From the NCBI GenBank assembly GCA_900770385.1, contig CAAGKK010000044.1, forward strand, positions 93,758 through 157,757: a DNA stretch of 64,000 nucleotides, read 5' to 3'. A program made the position numbers and the translations under genes. Numbering within the stretch: the stretch's first letter is position 1; each line of letters begins with the position of its first letter. Positions 1-7,799 of the stretch are shown here, piece after piece. This DNA comes from Clostridia bacterium. Lineage in GTDB: Bacteria > Bacillota > Clostridia > TANB77 > CAG-508. Below the pieces are notes generated by a model. The model did not search any database and was not told the origin of the DNA. It saw nothing but the letters and a program-made list of their open reading frames with translations.

Positions 1-1
1 A

Positions 2-97
2 AAAGAAAATGATAGAATTTTCAAAAAAAATGTTGAAGATGAATCAGAAAATTCAGACGATGAATATGAAAAAAGAAAAAAAGGAAAACATTTTTAA
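2..97 (+). CDS. C-terminal end of an unidentified protein (partial)
   Basis: An open frame entering from the left edge reads 31 residues and stops at TAA 95-97. The visible tail is very hydrophilic, with an acidic stretch (VEDESENSDDEYE) followed by a basic end (KRKKGKHF). A rho-independent terminator follows 13 nt later, which supports this being the true 3' end of a gene. No domain is visible, so no function is assigned. Confidence 0.5.
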   Translation, partial: KENDRIFKKNVEDESENSDDEYEKRKKGKHF

Positions 98-109
98 TTT
101 AAACTAACT

Positions 110-136
110 AAAAAACCTGCATAATGCAGGTTTTTT
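110..136 (+). terminator. rho-independent terminator after the partial gene
   Basis: An 11-bp stem AAAAAACCTGC / GCAGGTTTTTT with loop ATAAT ends in a T run. It separates the upstream partial gene from the ylxM promoter at 148. Confidence 0.85.
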
Positions 137-147
137 ACTTTAAGTAC

Positions 148-176
148 TTGACAAATTTTAAAAAATAGTGTAAAGT
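148..176 (+). promoter_or_regulatory. sigma-A-type promoter of the ylxM-ffh operon
   Basis: TTGACA (148-153), a 17-nt spacer and TAAAGT (171-176) lie 36 nt upstream of the ylxM start and just after a terminator. It probably drives ylxM-ffh-rpsP-khpA-rimM-trmD-rplS. Confidence 0.7.
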
Positions 177-211
177 AATATAGCATTACAGTAAAAATAG
201 TAGGAGGAAAT

Positions 212-559
212 ATGGAGAAGAAGGTAGAAGTAAGTTTACTATGCCAAATATATGGTAAGTTACTAACAGAAAAACAATTCAACTATATAAATGACTACTA
301 TAATAATGATTTATCTTTATCAGAAATTGCGGAAAATTATAATATTACAAGACAAGCAGCTAGAGATAACATAAAAAAGGGGGAAAATAAACTTTTCGAA
401 TATGAGGAAAAGCTACAAATCATGAAAGCTACACTAAAAAACGAAAAAAAAATCGAAGATATATTAGAACAAATAACAGAAATTCAAACAAACTACTCAG
501 ATAAAAAAATATCTAAAATATTAGAAAATGTAAAAAAACAATTAGCAACTATAGTATAA
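212..559 (+). CDS. ylxM: YlxM-family putative SRP-associated helix-turn-helix protein
   Basis: A 115-residue protein with the size, charge and helix-turn-helix (SLSEIAENYNITRQAARDN, residues about 35-53) of the YlxM/UPF0122 family, which resembles sigma-70 region 4. In Firmicutes this gene precedes ffh, and YlxM is linked to signal recognition particle assembly or function. That is family knowledge, not something shown here. AGGAGG lies 8 nt before the ATG at 212. The last third is Lys/Glu-rich and probably helical. It is the first gene of a seven-gene translation and secretion operon, and ffh starts 66 nt later. Confidence 0.88.
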   Translation: MEKKVEVSLLCQIYGKLLTEKQFNYINDYYNNDLSLSEIAENYNITRQAARDNIKKGENKLFEYEEKLQIMKATLKNEKKIEDILEQITEIQTNYSDKKISKILENVKKQLATIV

Positions 560-586
560 ATTTTCCATTAAAATATAAATAAATTT

Positions 587-609
587 TTAAATAATAAATT
601 ATTATTTAA
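587..609. repeat. AT-rich palindrome between ylxM and ffh
   Basis: Two perfect 11-nt inverted arms (TTAAATAATAA / TTATTATTTAA) separated by one base lie just before the ffh ribosome binding site. It is too AT-rich and lacks a T tract, so it is not a convincing terminator. It could be an RNA-processing or translational hairpin. Confidence 0.4.
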
Positions 610-625
610 GAAAGGAAAGTGAAAA

Positions 626-1978
626 ATGGCTTTTGAGGGATTATCTTCAAGATTACAAGAAGTAACTAGAAAACTTCGTGGTAAAGCAAGAATTACAGAA
701 TCAGATTTAAAAGAAATGCTAAGAGAAGTTAAATTAGCATTACTAGAAGCAGATGTTAACTATAAGGTAGTAAAAGAGTTTAATTCTAGAATACAAGAAA
801 AGGCATTAGGACAAAATGTATTAAAATCTTTAACACCAGGTCAACAAGTTATAAAAATAGTTAAAGATGAATTAGTAGAATTACTAGGAGGTACAGAAAG
901 CAAAATTAATTTTTCTGCAAATCCGCCAACAGTTATAATGCTAATTGGTTTGCAAGGATCTGGTAAAACTACAACTGCTGGGAAACTTGCTAATCTTCTA
1001 AGAAAGCAAGGAAAAAAGCCATTATTAGTTGCGTGTGATGTTTACAGGCCAGCAGCTATAAAGCAATTACAAGTTGTTGGAAAACAATTAAATATACCAG
1101 TATTTAGCAATGAAAATTCAAAAGATGTAGTTCATATTGCAAAACAAGCAATGAATGTTGCAATGTCTAAAATGAATGATGTTGTTATATTAGATACAGC
1201 CGGAAGATTACACATAGATGAAGCTTTAATGGAAGAATTGAAAAAATTAAAATCTGAAATTAAACCACATGAAATACTTTTAGTTGTAGATAGTATGACA
1301 GGTCAAGATGCTGTTAATGTAGCAGAATCATTTAGCAATAATGTTGGACTAGATGGAATAGTACTTACCAAATTAGATGGTGATACTCGTGGAGGTGCAG
1401 CATTATCTGTAAAAAAAGTTACAGGTAAGCCAATAAAATTTGCAGCAACTGGTGAAAAGTTAAGTGATATCGAAGTATTTTATCCAGATAGAATGGCATC
1501 TAGAATTCTAGGAATGGGAGATATACTTTCTGTAATAGAAAAAGCAGAAGAAACTTTTAACGAAGAAGAGGCATTAAAGCTAGAAAAAAAATTAAGAAAG
1601 CAAGAATTTGATTTAGATGATTACTTATCACAATTAAGACAAATAAAGAAGATGGGTTCTTTTTCATCACTACTAAAAATGATACCAGGTATGAATCAAT
1701 TAAAAGATGTAAAAGTTGATGACAAAGAATTTACTAAAATAGAAGCTATTATATGTTCTATGACCAAGAAAGAAAAAAGAAATACTAAAATACTAAATGG
1801 AAGTAGAAGATTAAGAATAGCAAAAGGTTCTGGTACAACAGTAACAGATGTAAATAAATTCATTAAATCTTTTGAAATGACACAAAGTATGGTTAAAAAA
1901 ATGAAAAATCAAAAAGGTGGAATGAATAAAATGCTTAAAGGAATGGATATGAATTCTTTAAAAGGCATGATGAAATAG
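626..1978 (+). CDS. ffh: signal recognition particle protein Ffh (SRP54)
   Basis: GTPase subunit of the signal recognition particle. It binds 4.5S/scRNA and the signal sequence and docks with FtsY (at 38765 here) to target nascent membrane proteins. The 450 residues match the family length. An N-terminal four-helix domain (about 1-90) precedes the G domain, with P-loop GLQGSGKTTTAGK at about 108-120, DTAGR near 190 and TKLDGDTRGG near 247. The Met-rich M domain (about 300-450) carries KMIPGM and a Met-rich tail. AAAGGAAAG precedes the ATG. It lies between ylxM and rpsP, the usual Firmicute order. Confidence 0.98.
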   Translation: MAFEGLSSRLQEVTRKLRGKARITESDLKEMLREVKLALLEADVNYKVVKEFNSRIQEKALGQNVLKSLTPGQQVIKIVKDELVELLGGTESKINFSANPPTVIMLIGLQGSGKTTTAGKLANLLRKQGKKPLLVACDVYRPAAIKQLQVVGKQLNIPVFSNENSKDVVHIAKQAMNVAMSKMNDVVILDTAGRLHIDEALMEELKKLKSEIKPHEILLVVDSMTGQDAVNVAESFSNNVGLDGIVLTKLDGDTRGGAALSVKKVTGKPIKFAATGEKLSDIEVFYPDRMASRILGMGDILSVIEKAEETFNEEEALKLEKKLRKQEFDLDDYLSQLRQIKKMGSFSSLLKMIPGMNQLKDVKVDDKEFTKIEAIICSMTKKEKRNTKILNGSRRLRIAKGSGTTVTDVNKFIKSFEMTQSMVKKMKNQKGGMNKMLKGMDMNSLKGMMK

Positions 1979-2018
1979 TTATTAATGTTTGTATATAGAT
2001 TTGAAGGAGGTGAAAGGT

Positions 2019-2249
2019 ATGGTAAAAATAAGATTACAAAGATTTGGTAAAAAGAAAGCACCTTTCTATCACATTGTTGTTGCAGATTCAAAATGCCCAA
2101 GAGATGGAAAAATTATAGAGCAATTAGGAACATATGATCCAATGACAAATCCAGGAACTATCGTATTAGATAGAGAAAAAGTAGAAAAATGGATTAAAAA
2201 TGGTGCAAAACCAACAGATACTGTTAAAAAATTAATCGAAGTAAAATAG
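2019..2249 (+). CDS. rpsP: 30S ribosomal protein bS16
   Basis: A 76-residue bS16, a structural protein of the small subunit needed for 16S rRNA folding. The protein begins MVKIRLQRFGKKKAPF and contains the conserved YHIVVADS and IEQLGTYDP segments. I place the start at ATG 2019, because a textbook AAGGAGGTGA lies 8 nt upstream. A longer in-frame TTG at 1989 would put ten non-conserved residues in front. It is 40 nt after ffh and 46 nt before khpA in the same operon. Confidence 0.97.
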   Translation: MVKIRLQRFGKKKAPFYHIVVADSKCPRDGKIIEQLGTYDPMTNPGTIVLDREKVEKWIKNGAKPTDTVKKLIEVK

Positions 2250-2295
2250 TTTTTTGCGTCGTTAAACTTTGAGAACAGAAGGAAGGAATTTGACA

Positions 2296-2526
2296 ATGAA
2301 GGAAATATTAGAAACAATTATTAACACATTAGTAAGCAATAAAGAAGCTGTTTCTATAAATCAAATAGACGGAGAGCAATCTGTTATATTTGAAGTAAAA
2401 GTTGCAGAAGAAGACATGGGAAAAATAATTGGAAAACAAGGTGCAATAGCAAAATCAATAAGAACAATTATGAAAGCTGTAGCATCTAAAGAAAACAAAA
2501 GAGTTTCAATTGAATTCTTAGACTAA
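2296..2526 (+). CDS. khpA: KhpA-type KH-domain RNA-binding protein
   Basis: A 76-residue single KH-domain protein (YlqC/KhpA family, old COG1837) with the RNA-binding loop GKIIGKQGAIAKSIR at about 41-55. In Firmicutes KhpA works with KhpB in RNA binding linked to cell-size control. This is family knowledge. ATG 2296 is preferred over an upstream in-frame candidate at 2269 because GAAGGAAGG sits directly upstream and homologues start at this point. It lies between rpsP and rimM, the standard order, and rimM follows 12 nt after its stop. Confidence 0.93.
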   Translation: MKEILETIINTLVSNKEAVSINQIDGEQSVIFEVKVAEEDMGKIIGKQGAIAKSIRTIMKAVASKENKRVSIEFLD

Positions 2527-2538
2527 AGGAGATAAACT

Positions 2539-3051
2539 ATGGAAAGTTTATTAGAAGTTGGTCAAATTGTTAATTCATATGGAATTAAAGGATTTCTGAA
2601 AGTAGTGCCATTAGTAGATAATAATAATCAATTTAAAGAATTTAAAAGATTATATGTACAAGAAAAAAATACATATAAAGAATTAAAAATTGAAGAAATT
2701 AAATTTTCTAAAAATCTAGTTTTATTAAAAGTAGAAGGAATAGATACAATAGAAATTGCTACTAAATTTAAAAATTTATATCTATTTGCAAAAAGAGAAG
2801 ATATAAAATTAGAAAAAGGAGCTCATTTTATTGTGGATTTAATTGGCTTAGAAGTTTATACAGAAGAAGGTAAGCTTTTAGGAAAATTAAAAGAAGTACT
2901 TCAACCTGGAGCAAATGATGTATATGTTGTTAAAAACGAAAAAAATGAACAGATTTTGATTCCTGTTATACCGGATGTTATAAAAAATATAGATATAGAA
3001 AATAAAAAAATAATTGTTAAATTACTAAATGGTTTAGAATTTACTAAATAA
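2539..3051 (+). CDS. rimM: ribosome maturation factor RimM
   Basis: A 170-residue 30S assembly factor that binds uS19 and helps mature the 16S rRNA head. The N-terminal RimM beta-barrel begins LLEVGQIVNSYGIKGFLKV, and a C-terminal PRC-barrel (about 95-165) includes DLIGLEVY and LKEVLQPGANDVYVV. AAAGGAG precedes the ATG. Its length is normal, and it is 12 nt after khpA and 15 nt before trmD. Confidence 0.96.
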   Translation: MESLLEVGQIVNSYGIKGFLKVVPLVDNNNQFKEFKRLYVQEKNTYKELKIEEIKFSKNLVLLKVEGIDTIEIATKFKNLYLFAKREDIKLEKGAHFIVDLIGLEVYTEEGKLLGKLKEVLQPGANDVYVVKNEKNEQILIPVIPDVIKNIDIENKKIIVKLLNGLEFTK

Positions 3052-3066
3052 ACAAGGAAAATTAAT

Positions 3067-3732
3067 ATGAAATTTGATATATTAACGCTTTTTCCAGAAA
3101 TGTTTGATATTATTAAAAATAGTATAATAGGAAAAGCAATAGAAAAAAAGTTGATAGAAATAAATACTATTAATATTAGAGATTTTTCTAAAGACAAGCA
3201 TAAAAAAGTTGATGATACACCATATGGTGGTGGGGCTGGTATGGTAATGATGCCAGATGTAGTATATAATGCATATATGTCTATTAAAGATAAAGAAAAT
3301 GCAAAAGTAATATATTTATCACCAAAGGGAAATGTATTAAATCAAAATAAGGTAGAGGCATTAAGTAAAGAAGAACATATTATTTTACTTTGTGGACATT
3401 ACGAAGGAATTGATCAACGAGTTTTAGATGAAATTGTGGATGAAGAAATATCTATAGGTGATTATGTACTAACAGGTGGAGAATTACCAGCAATGGTACT
3501 TATAGATACTGTTAGTAGATATGTGAGTGGAGTTCTAAATAAAGAATCTGTTGATGAAGAATCATTTTCTAATGGTTTACTAGAATATCCACACTATACA
3601 AGACCAGAGGTATTTTTAAATAAAAAAGTACCAGAGGTATTGCTTAGTGGGCACCATGAAAATATAAAAAAATGGAGAGATGAAAAATCTCTTGAAATAA
3701 CAAAGAAAAAAAGACCAGATTTATTAAAATAA
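3067..3732 (+). CDS. trmD: tRNA (guanine-37-N1)-methyltransferase TrmD
   Basis: A SAM-dependent SPOUT-class enzyme that makes m1G37 next to the anticodon, preventing +1 frameshifting by tRNAs that read CNN codons. The 221 residues show the N-terminal MKFDILTLFPEMF, YGGGAGMVM, and the knotted SAM site LCGHYEGIDQRV and GDYVLTGGELPA. The ribosome binding site is weak (AAGGAAAATTAAT). It overlaps nothing and is flanked by rimM and rplS. Its length is slightly short for the family but complete. Confidence 0.97.
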   Translation: MKFDILTLFPEMFDIIKNSIIGKAIEKKLIEINTINIRDFSKDKHKKVDDTPYGGGAGMVMMPDVVYNAYMSIKDKENAKVIYLSPKGNVLNQNKVEALSKEEHIILLCGHYEGIDQRVLDEIVDEEISIGDYVLTGGELPAMVLIDTVSRYVSGVLNKESVDEESFSNGLLEYPHYTRPEVFLNKKVPEVLLSGHHENIKKWRDEKSLEITKKKRPDLLK

Positions 3733-3791
3733 AATTTATAAATTAACTATAAAGATTTAAGCAAATATTATGAAAGGAGACTAAAATTATT

Positions 3792-4265
3792 ATGGATATC
3801 ATAAAGTCAATTGAACATGAACAATTAAAAAACAAAATACCAGTTTTAGATGTTGGTAATACAGTTAGAGTTCATGTTAAAGTCAAAGAAGGTAATCGTG
3901 AAAGAATACAGGTTTTCGAAGGAATTATCATAAAAAAACAAGGTGGAGGAGTAAATGAAACATTTACAGTAAGAAAAATTTCTTATGGAGTAGGTGTAGA
4001 AAAAACATTTTTAGTACACTCACCAATGGTAGAAAAAGTAGAAGTAGTAAGAGTTGGTAAAGCTAGAAGAGCAAAATTATACTACTTAAGAGATAGAATT
4101 GGTAAAGCTTCTAAGACAAAAGAAAAATTAGGAGCAAGAATCGAAAACAAAGAAATAGTTCTAAAAGAAGAACTATCTGAAGAACCTGTAGTAGAAAACG
4201 AAACAACTGCTGTAGCTGAAGAAGCACCAGCTACTCAAGTAGCAGAAACAGAAGCTAAAGAATAA
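3792..4265 (+). CDS. rplS: 50S ribosomal protein bL19 with an acidic C-terminal tail
   Basis: bL19 sits at the 30S-50S interface. Residues 1-115 are a standard bL19, with FEGIIIKKQGGG, FTVRKISYGVGVEKTF and the basic RRAKLYYLRDRIGKASK. The protein then continues for about 40 residues of Glu/Ala/Val/Thr-rich, low-complexity sequence to residue 157, beyond the usual length near 115. The tail is in frame with no stop and ends right before a terminator, so it is real in this sequence. It is the last gene of the ylxM-ffh operon. AAAGGAG lies 15 nt before the ATG, a long spacing. Confidence 0.96.
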   Translation: MDIIKSIEHEQLKNKIPVLDVGNTVRVHVKVKEGNRERIQVFEGIIIKKQGGGVNETFTVRKISYGVGVEKTFLVHSPMVEKVEVVRVGKARRAKLYYLRDRIGKASKTKEKLGARIENKEIVLKEELSEEPVVENETTAVAEEAPATQVAETEAKE

Positions 4266-4272
4266 TCAAAAT

Positions 4273-4300
4273 AAAGCGACGAAAAAGTCGCTTTTTGTTT
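4273..4300 (+). terminator. terminator of the ffh-rplS operon
   Basis: An 8-bp stem AAAGCGAC / GTCGCTTT with loop GAAAAA is followed by a T-rich tail. It starts 8 nt after the rplS stop. Confidence 0.88.
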
Positions 4301-4329
4301 ATTGCAAAGTAAAAAGTATGGAGATGTTT

Positions 4330-4653
4330 ATGGAAAATAAAACATTTGTAAAAAAAGATGAAGAATTTATATGCAATCATTGTGGCAAAAAAGTAAAAAA
4401 ACTTGGCTATACTTCCAGAGATCACTGCCCAACATGTTTATACTCTAAACATGTTGATATTAACCCTGGAGATAGGCAAGAAAAATGTCATGGTAATTTA
4501 GTTCCAATAAGTGTGCAATTAAATTCTAAAAAGGGTTATATTATTATTTATAAATGTGATAAATGCGGAAAAATTAGAAAAAATAAAGCTGCAGATGATG
4601 ATAATATGCAGCTAATTATCCAATTAACTGCATGTCCATATGAAGAAGATTAA
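4330..4653 (+). CDS. RNHCP domain-containing zinc-ribbon protein
   Basis: A 107-residue protein matching the RNHCP domain (name from the R-N/D-HCP motif). Two zinc-knuckle pairs, CNHCG near residue 17 and RDHCPTC near residue 34, are followed by KHVDINPGDR. A third CxxC pair (YKCDKCG) lies near residue 80. The family function is unknown, and RNA or metal binding is only suggested by the cysteines. GGAGA lies 5 nt before ATG 4330, so I prefer that start over ATG 4318, which lacks a site. Its stop overlaps the convergent traX-like stop by 3 nt. Confidence 0.82.
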   Translation: MENKTFVKKDEEFICNHCGKKVKKLGYTSRDHCPTCLYSKHVDINPGDRQEKCHGNLVPISVQLNSKKGYIIIYKCDKCGKIRKNKAADDDNMQLIIQLTACPYEED

Positions 4654-5322
4654 TTAAAATAAATTCTTAGTAAATATAATATTAATAAATGAAGAGGGTA
4701 AAAAATATAAAAGAAATATTTTATGTTTTTGCCCTTTTTATTATTATATAAATTTATAAAAATTAGAGAAATGCAGCTAAATATTTCAAAGTAAATATAG
4801 TTTATATTAGAACTTTTAAAGAATAATAAAGAATATCTTATTATTGTAACTAGCAAAATAGATATATTCATTTTTAATTTATTATCTTTTAAAGTGTAAA
4901 ATAAAAATATAAGGCATACTCCGAAAAAATCCATAATCACAATTAACTATTTGTGCTACTATAGCTAATAATAAGAATGCTAGTATACCAATAAAAGACC
5001 TATCAGTTTTTTCATAAATCGTAATTGAAATTAGCCCTAATAATAATGTAAAGAAGATATTCAAATTTAAACCATTAATATTAAAAGTTGAAAAAAATAA
5101 CATAAATGGTATTTGAGATAGGAAGGCAAATAGTGTAAGTCTTATTAAGTAGTTTTTTAAGTTCTTTGTATGTGAATATCCCTCAGAAATTAAAAAAGCA
5201 AAAATTGGAAAAGATATTTTTCCGATGTAATTAAAAAAAGTGACCTTATTAAATATTGAATAACCAACATGATCTGAAATCATACATATAATTGCTATGA
5301 TTTTTAAAGCAAAACTTGTCAT
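4650..5322 (-). pseudogene. TraX-like membrane protein interrupted by a +1 frameshift
   Basis: Two adjacent reading frames on the minus strand together form a TraX-family polytopic membrane protein of about 223 residues. The first segment starts at ATG 5322 (AAAAGGAG upstream) with MTSFALKIIAI and SDHVGYSIF. It runs to CDYGFF, and the frame then continues wrongly to a stop near 4882. The expected continuation, GVCLIFLFYTLKDNK to YFFYIFYPLHLLILYL, is in the next frame and ends at 4650. The shift lies at the A6 run 4924-4929 (T6 on the coding strand), directly followed by CGG. TraX-like proteins carry an acyltransferase-like fold, and the chromosomal role is unknown. Sequencing error, gene decay or true frameshifting are all possible. 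Confidence 0.8.
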
Positions 5323-5436
5323 ATAAAACTCCTTTTTGAAATAATACATTAATATTTCATAAAAGTAAACTGTTTTTGAATAATATAAATATAAATGTAA
5401 AAAATAAAAGCAAAACAATCATAAGGAGGATTAAAA

Positions 5437-5874
5437 ATGAAAGTTAAAGAATGTATGTGTGAGAATGTGTGTTATTGTAATTCAAACTCAACAATAAGTG
5501 AAGCTGCTAAGAAAATGAGCGAAAATCATATTGGATGCATACCAGTATGCAATGATGAAAAATGTGTTGTAGGAATACTAACAGATAGGGATATAACATT
5601 AAGATCTGTAGCATGCAATAAGGATGCTAATACCACTAAAGTAAGTGAAATTATGAGTTGTAATACTGTATGTTGTGATTGCAATAGTGAAATAACAGAA
5701 GCTTCAAAAATAATGGGAGATGAGCAGGTAAGAAGAATACCAGTTACTGAAAATGGAAAATTGGTTGGAATTTTAACTTTAGGCGATATGGCAAGATCTA
5801 AACAAATAAATAATAATTTTGTGGGAGAAACAGCAGAATGCATTTGCAGTTGCAATAAAAAGAATGCACAATAA
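5437..5874 (+). CDS. CBS-domain-pair protein with unusual cysteine content
   Basis: A 145-residue protein made of two CBS motifs (about 8-57 and 73-122). Each carries the family signature: HIGCIPVCNDEKCVVGILTDRD in the first, and VRRIPVTENGKLVGILTLGDMA in the second. CBS pairs bind adenosyl nucleotides and act as sensors. The protein is rich in cysteine (CMCENVCYC near the start, CCDC between domains, CICSC at the C-terminus), which may bind metal or respond to redox state. That is an inference. AAGGAGG precedes the ATG. It stands alone between a divergent traX-like gene and the next hairpin. Confidence 0.88.
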   Translation: MKVKECMCENVCYCNSNSTISEAAKKMSENHIGCIPVCNDEKCVVGILTDRDITLRSVACNKDANTTKVSEIMSCNTVCCDCNSEITEASKIMGDEQVRRIPVTENGKLVGILTLGDMARSKQINNNFVGETAECICSCNKKNAQ

Positions 5875-5882
5875 AAGTATAA

Positions 5883-5923
5883 AGTATAAAATTATATTTA
5901 GTTTCTAAATATAATTTTATACT
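5883..5923. terminator. AT-rich 18-bp hairpin after the CBS gene
   Basis: A perfect 18-bp inverted repeat (arms 5883-5900 and 5906-5923, loop GTTTC) starts 9 nt after the CBS stop. It has no T tract and no GC-rich core, so it may be a weak terminator or an mRNA 3'-end stabiliser. Confidence 0.5.
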
Positions 5924-5980
5924 AAAATACATCTGTTATACATAAAATATTATAGGACATATTATTATGGGAGGAAAATC

Positions 5981-7078
5981 TTGATTACAGATGTTAACTA
6001 TTATAAAAAAGTGTTAAAAAGAATTACAGTTGTTTTAATAACCTTATTAGGTTTATACATAGGAGTTAAATTATCAATTTTTTATATACCATTTTTAATA
6101 GCATTTATTACAAGTTTAATAATAGAACCTATTATTAGAAAGGTGATGAAGTACTCAAAATTAACAAGAAAAACGAGCGCAATTATAACAATGATAATTG
6201 TTTTTAGTATTATTATAGGTTTGCTTATATGGGGAATATCAAGTGTAATTACAGAATCGAGCAATTTACTAGGAAGTTTAAATGAGTATGTAAAAAAAAT
6301 AAGTGATTATTTTAACTATTGGATTAAAAATTTAAACTTTGAAAGGATACAAATACCAGAACAAATAAAACAAATAGCACAGAGTTCCACTAATGATACA
6401 ATAGCAATGATTACAGAACTTGCAAAGAAATGGTTAAATACAGTAATAAGTTCGGTTAAATATTTTCCCACACTACTTATTTATATAGGAATCACAATGC
6501 TTGCAACATATTTTGTATGTGCAGATAAATTATATATTTTAGATCAAATAGAATATCATCTGCCACAAAAATGGGCAAAAAAATTGGGATTTCATATGAA
6601 AGAAATTATAATATCTTTAGGCGGATATTTAAAAGCACAAGTGATATTAATTATTATTTCATTTTTTATAGTATTGATAGGACTATATATATTTCATTTT
6701 TTGAATCTAAATGTAGAATATCCTTTAATGGCGGCACTTGGAATTGGATTTGTAGATGCTCTGCCAATTGTAGGAAGCGGAACTGTAATGGTACCATGGG
6801 CAGTGCTTTCAGCTGTAAATGGTAATATAAAATTAGCAATAGGTTTATTGATTTTATATGTTATAGTAATAGTAGTAAGACAATTAATTGAGCCTAAAAT
6901 TGTTAGTAATCACATAGGAATTCATCCTATCTTTACTTTAATTGCTATGTATACAGGTTTTAAAATAGTAGGAATTGTAGGAATGTTTATTGGACCAATT
7001 TTATTAATAATTATTAAAAATATATTCGGAAATTTAATAGATAATGGAGTTGTAAAAACAATATTGGATAGAAGATAA
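5981..7078 (+). CDS. AI-2E family / YtvI-like sporulation integral membrane protein
   Basis: A 365-residue polytopic protein with about seven or eight hydrophobic segments. The first two are at about 12-32 and 60-85, and a soluble loop (about 95-150) precedes a long C-terminal membrane block. The C-terminal motif ALPIVGSGTVMVPWA ... RQLIEPKIVSNHIGIHP is diagnostic of the AI-2E transporter superfamily. The length and SSVI-type loop resemble YtvI, which in Bacillus is expressed during sporulation. Transport substrate and role are unknown. The start is TTG 5981, placed 6 nt after GGGAGG; no ATG is better placed. Its stop lies inside the stem of a bidirectional terminator. Confidence 0.85.
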   Translation: MITDVNYYKKVLKRITVVLITLLGLYIGVKLSIFYIPFLIAFITSLIIEPIIRKVMKYSKLTRKTSAIITMIIVFSIIIGLLIWGISSVITESSNLLGSLNEYVKKISDYFNYWIKNLNFERIQIPEQIKQIAQSSTNDTIAMITELAKKWLNTVISSVKYFPTLLIYIGITMLATYFVCADKLYILDQIEYHLPQKWAKKLGFHMKEIIISLGGYLKAQVILIIISFFIVLIGLYIFHFLNLNVEYPLMAALGIGFVDALPIVGSGTVMVPWAVLSAVNGNIKLAIGLLILYVIVIVVRQLIEPKIVSNHIGIHPIFTLIAMYTGFKIVGIVGMFIGPILLIIIKNIFGNLIDNGVVKTILDRR

Positions 7079-7104
7079 AGCAGTGTAGAATACTACACTG
7101 CTTT
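7077..7104. terminator. bidirectional terminator between convergent genes
   Basis: A perfect 12-bp stem AAAGCAGTGTAG / CTACACTGCTTT with loop AATA lies between the + strand AI-2E gene and the - strand DUF1980 gene. It overlaps the stop codon of the first. Confidence 0.85.
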
Positions 7105-7109
7105 AATAA

Positions 7110-7652
7110 TTATAAAATTACAGAGGTTGGAATAAAATTATCATTAGGAGGATATACAAAAGCATCATCAGGTTTTTGTACTTCTTTTATTTCATTAACT
7201 TCTATTACAGGAATTTGATTATGATAATACCCTTTTATTATATTACCAGAAACATTAACCCAAGTACCATTTTTAAATGATGTAGAAGAATTAGATACAC
7301 ATAGAAAGCCAACTACAACACTTTGCGAGTCTGAATTAATTAGCATATCTCTAGCTAAAACAAATTCATTATCTTTCATATCATATAGTCTATACACATA
7401 TCCAGTAAAGTTGATTTTTTGACCTACATAATTATCAATATTGTTATATACTTCTTCTAAGATATTTGTATATTGCGTTGCATCTATGTTTGCAATATTG
7501 TTAGAAGGGAGTAAATCAGTTGTTTTAAAATTAGATTTTTTAAATACGGAGTAAAATGCAACACATAAAATTACTAAAGAAACAACTACTATTAGAATTA
7601 AAATACTCTTAAAAATAGTATTGCTATTTACTTTTAAATTGTATACAAACAT
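7110..7652 (-). CDS. membrane-anchored DUF1980 (YcgQ/TIGR03943-type) protein
   Basis: A 180-residue protein with one N-terminal membrane segment (about 15-37) and an extracytoplasmic domain. The domain matches the C-terminal part of the DUF1980/TIGR03943 family: NYVGQKINFTGYVYR, EFVLARDMLINSD, VVGFLC, NGTWVNVSG and DAFVYPP. Family members usually sit next to a YcgR-type permease and resemble an OB-fold. No permease is adjacent here. The 3' side abuts a terminator shared with the AI-2E gene. AGAAAGAAGTG precedes its ATG. It is divergent from the PBP gene across a 147-nt promoter region. Confidence 0.75.
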   Translation of the reverse strand: MFVYNLKVNSNTIFKSILILIVVVSLVILCVAFYSVFKKSNFKTTDLLPSNNIANIDATQYTNILEEVYNNIDNYVGQKINFTGYVYRLYDMKDNEFVLARDMLINSDSQSVVVGFLCVSNSSTSFKNGTWVNVSGNIIKGYYHNQIPVIEVNEIKEVQKPDDAFVYPPNDNFIPTSVIL

Positions 7653-7799
7653 AATATCACTTCTTTCTAGTAAATATTATGCTTTTTTTTTATTTATATG
7701 TGAAAAATTTACCAAAACTCTTTATCTTTTTTAGTTTTTATAATATAATATTATTGCATATTTGTATGATAGAAATATATTCTATTATAGGAGGAAAAA

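Noticed and set aside
4692..4739. Long imperfect AT-rich hairpin that could be a terminator between the RNHCP and traX-like genes
   Set aside because: It lies within the coding C-terminus of the traX-like gene (KGKNIKYFFYIFYP region), so the pairing is probably incidental.
6571..6825. 84-codon + strand ORF inside the AI-2E gene
   Set aside because: It is a shadow in another frame of a clearly conserved membrane protein, without a proper ribosome binding site.
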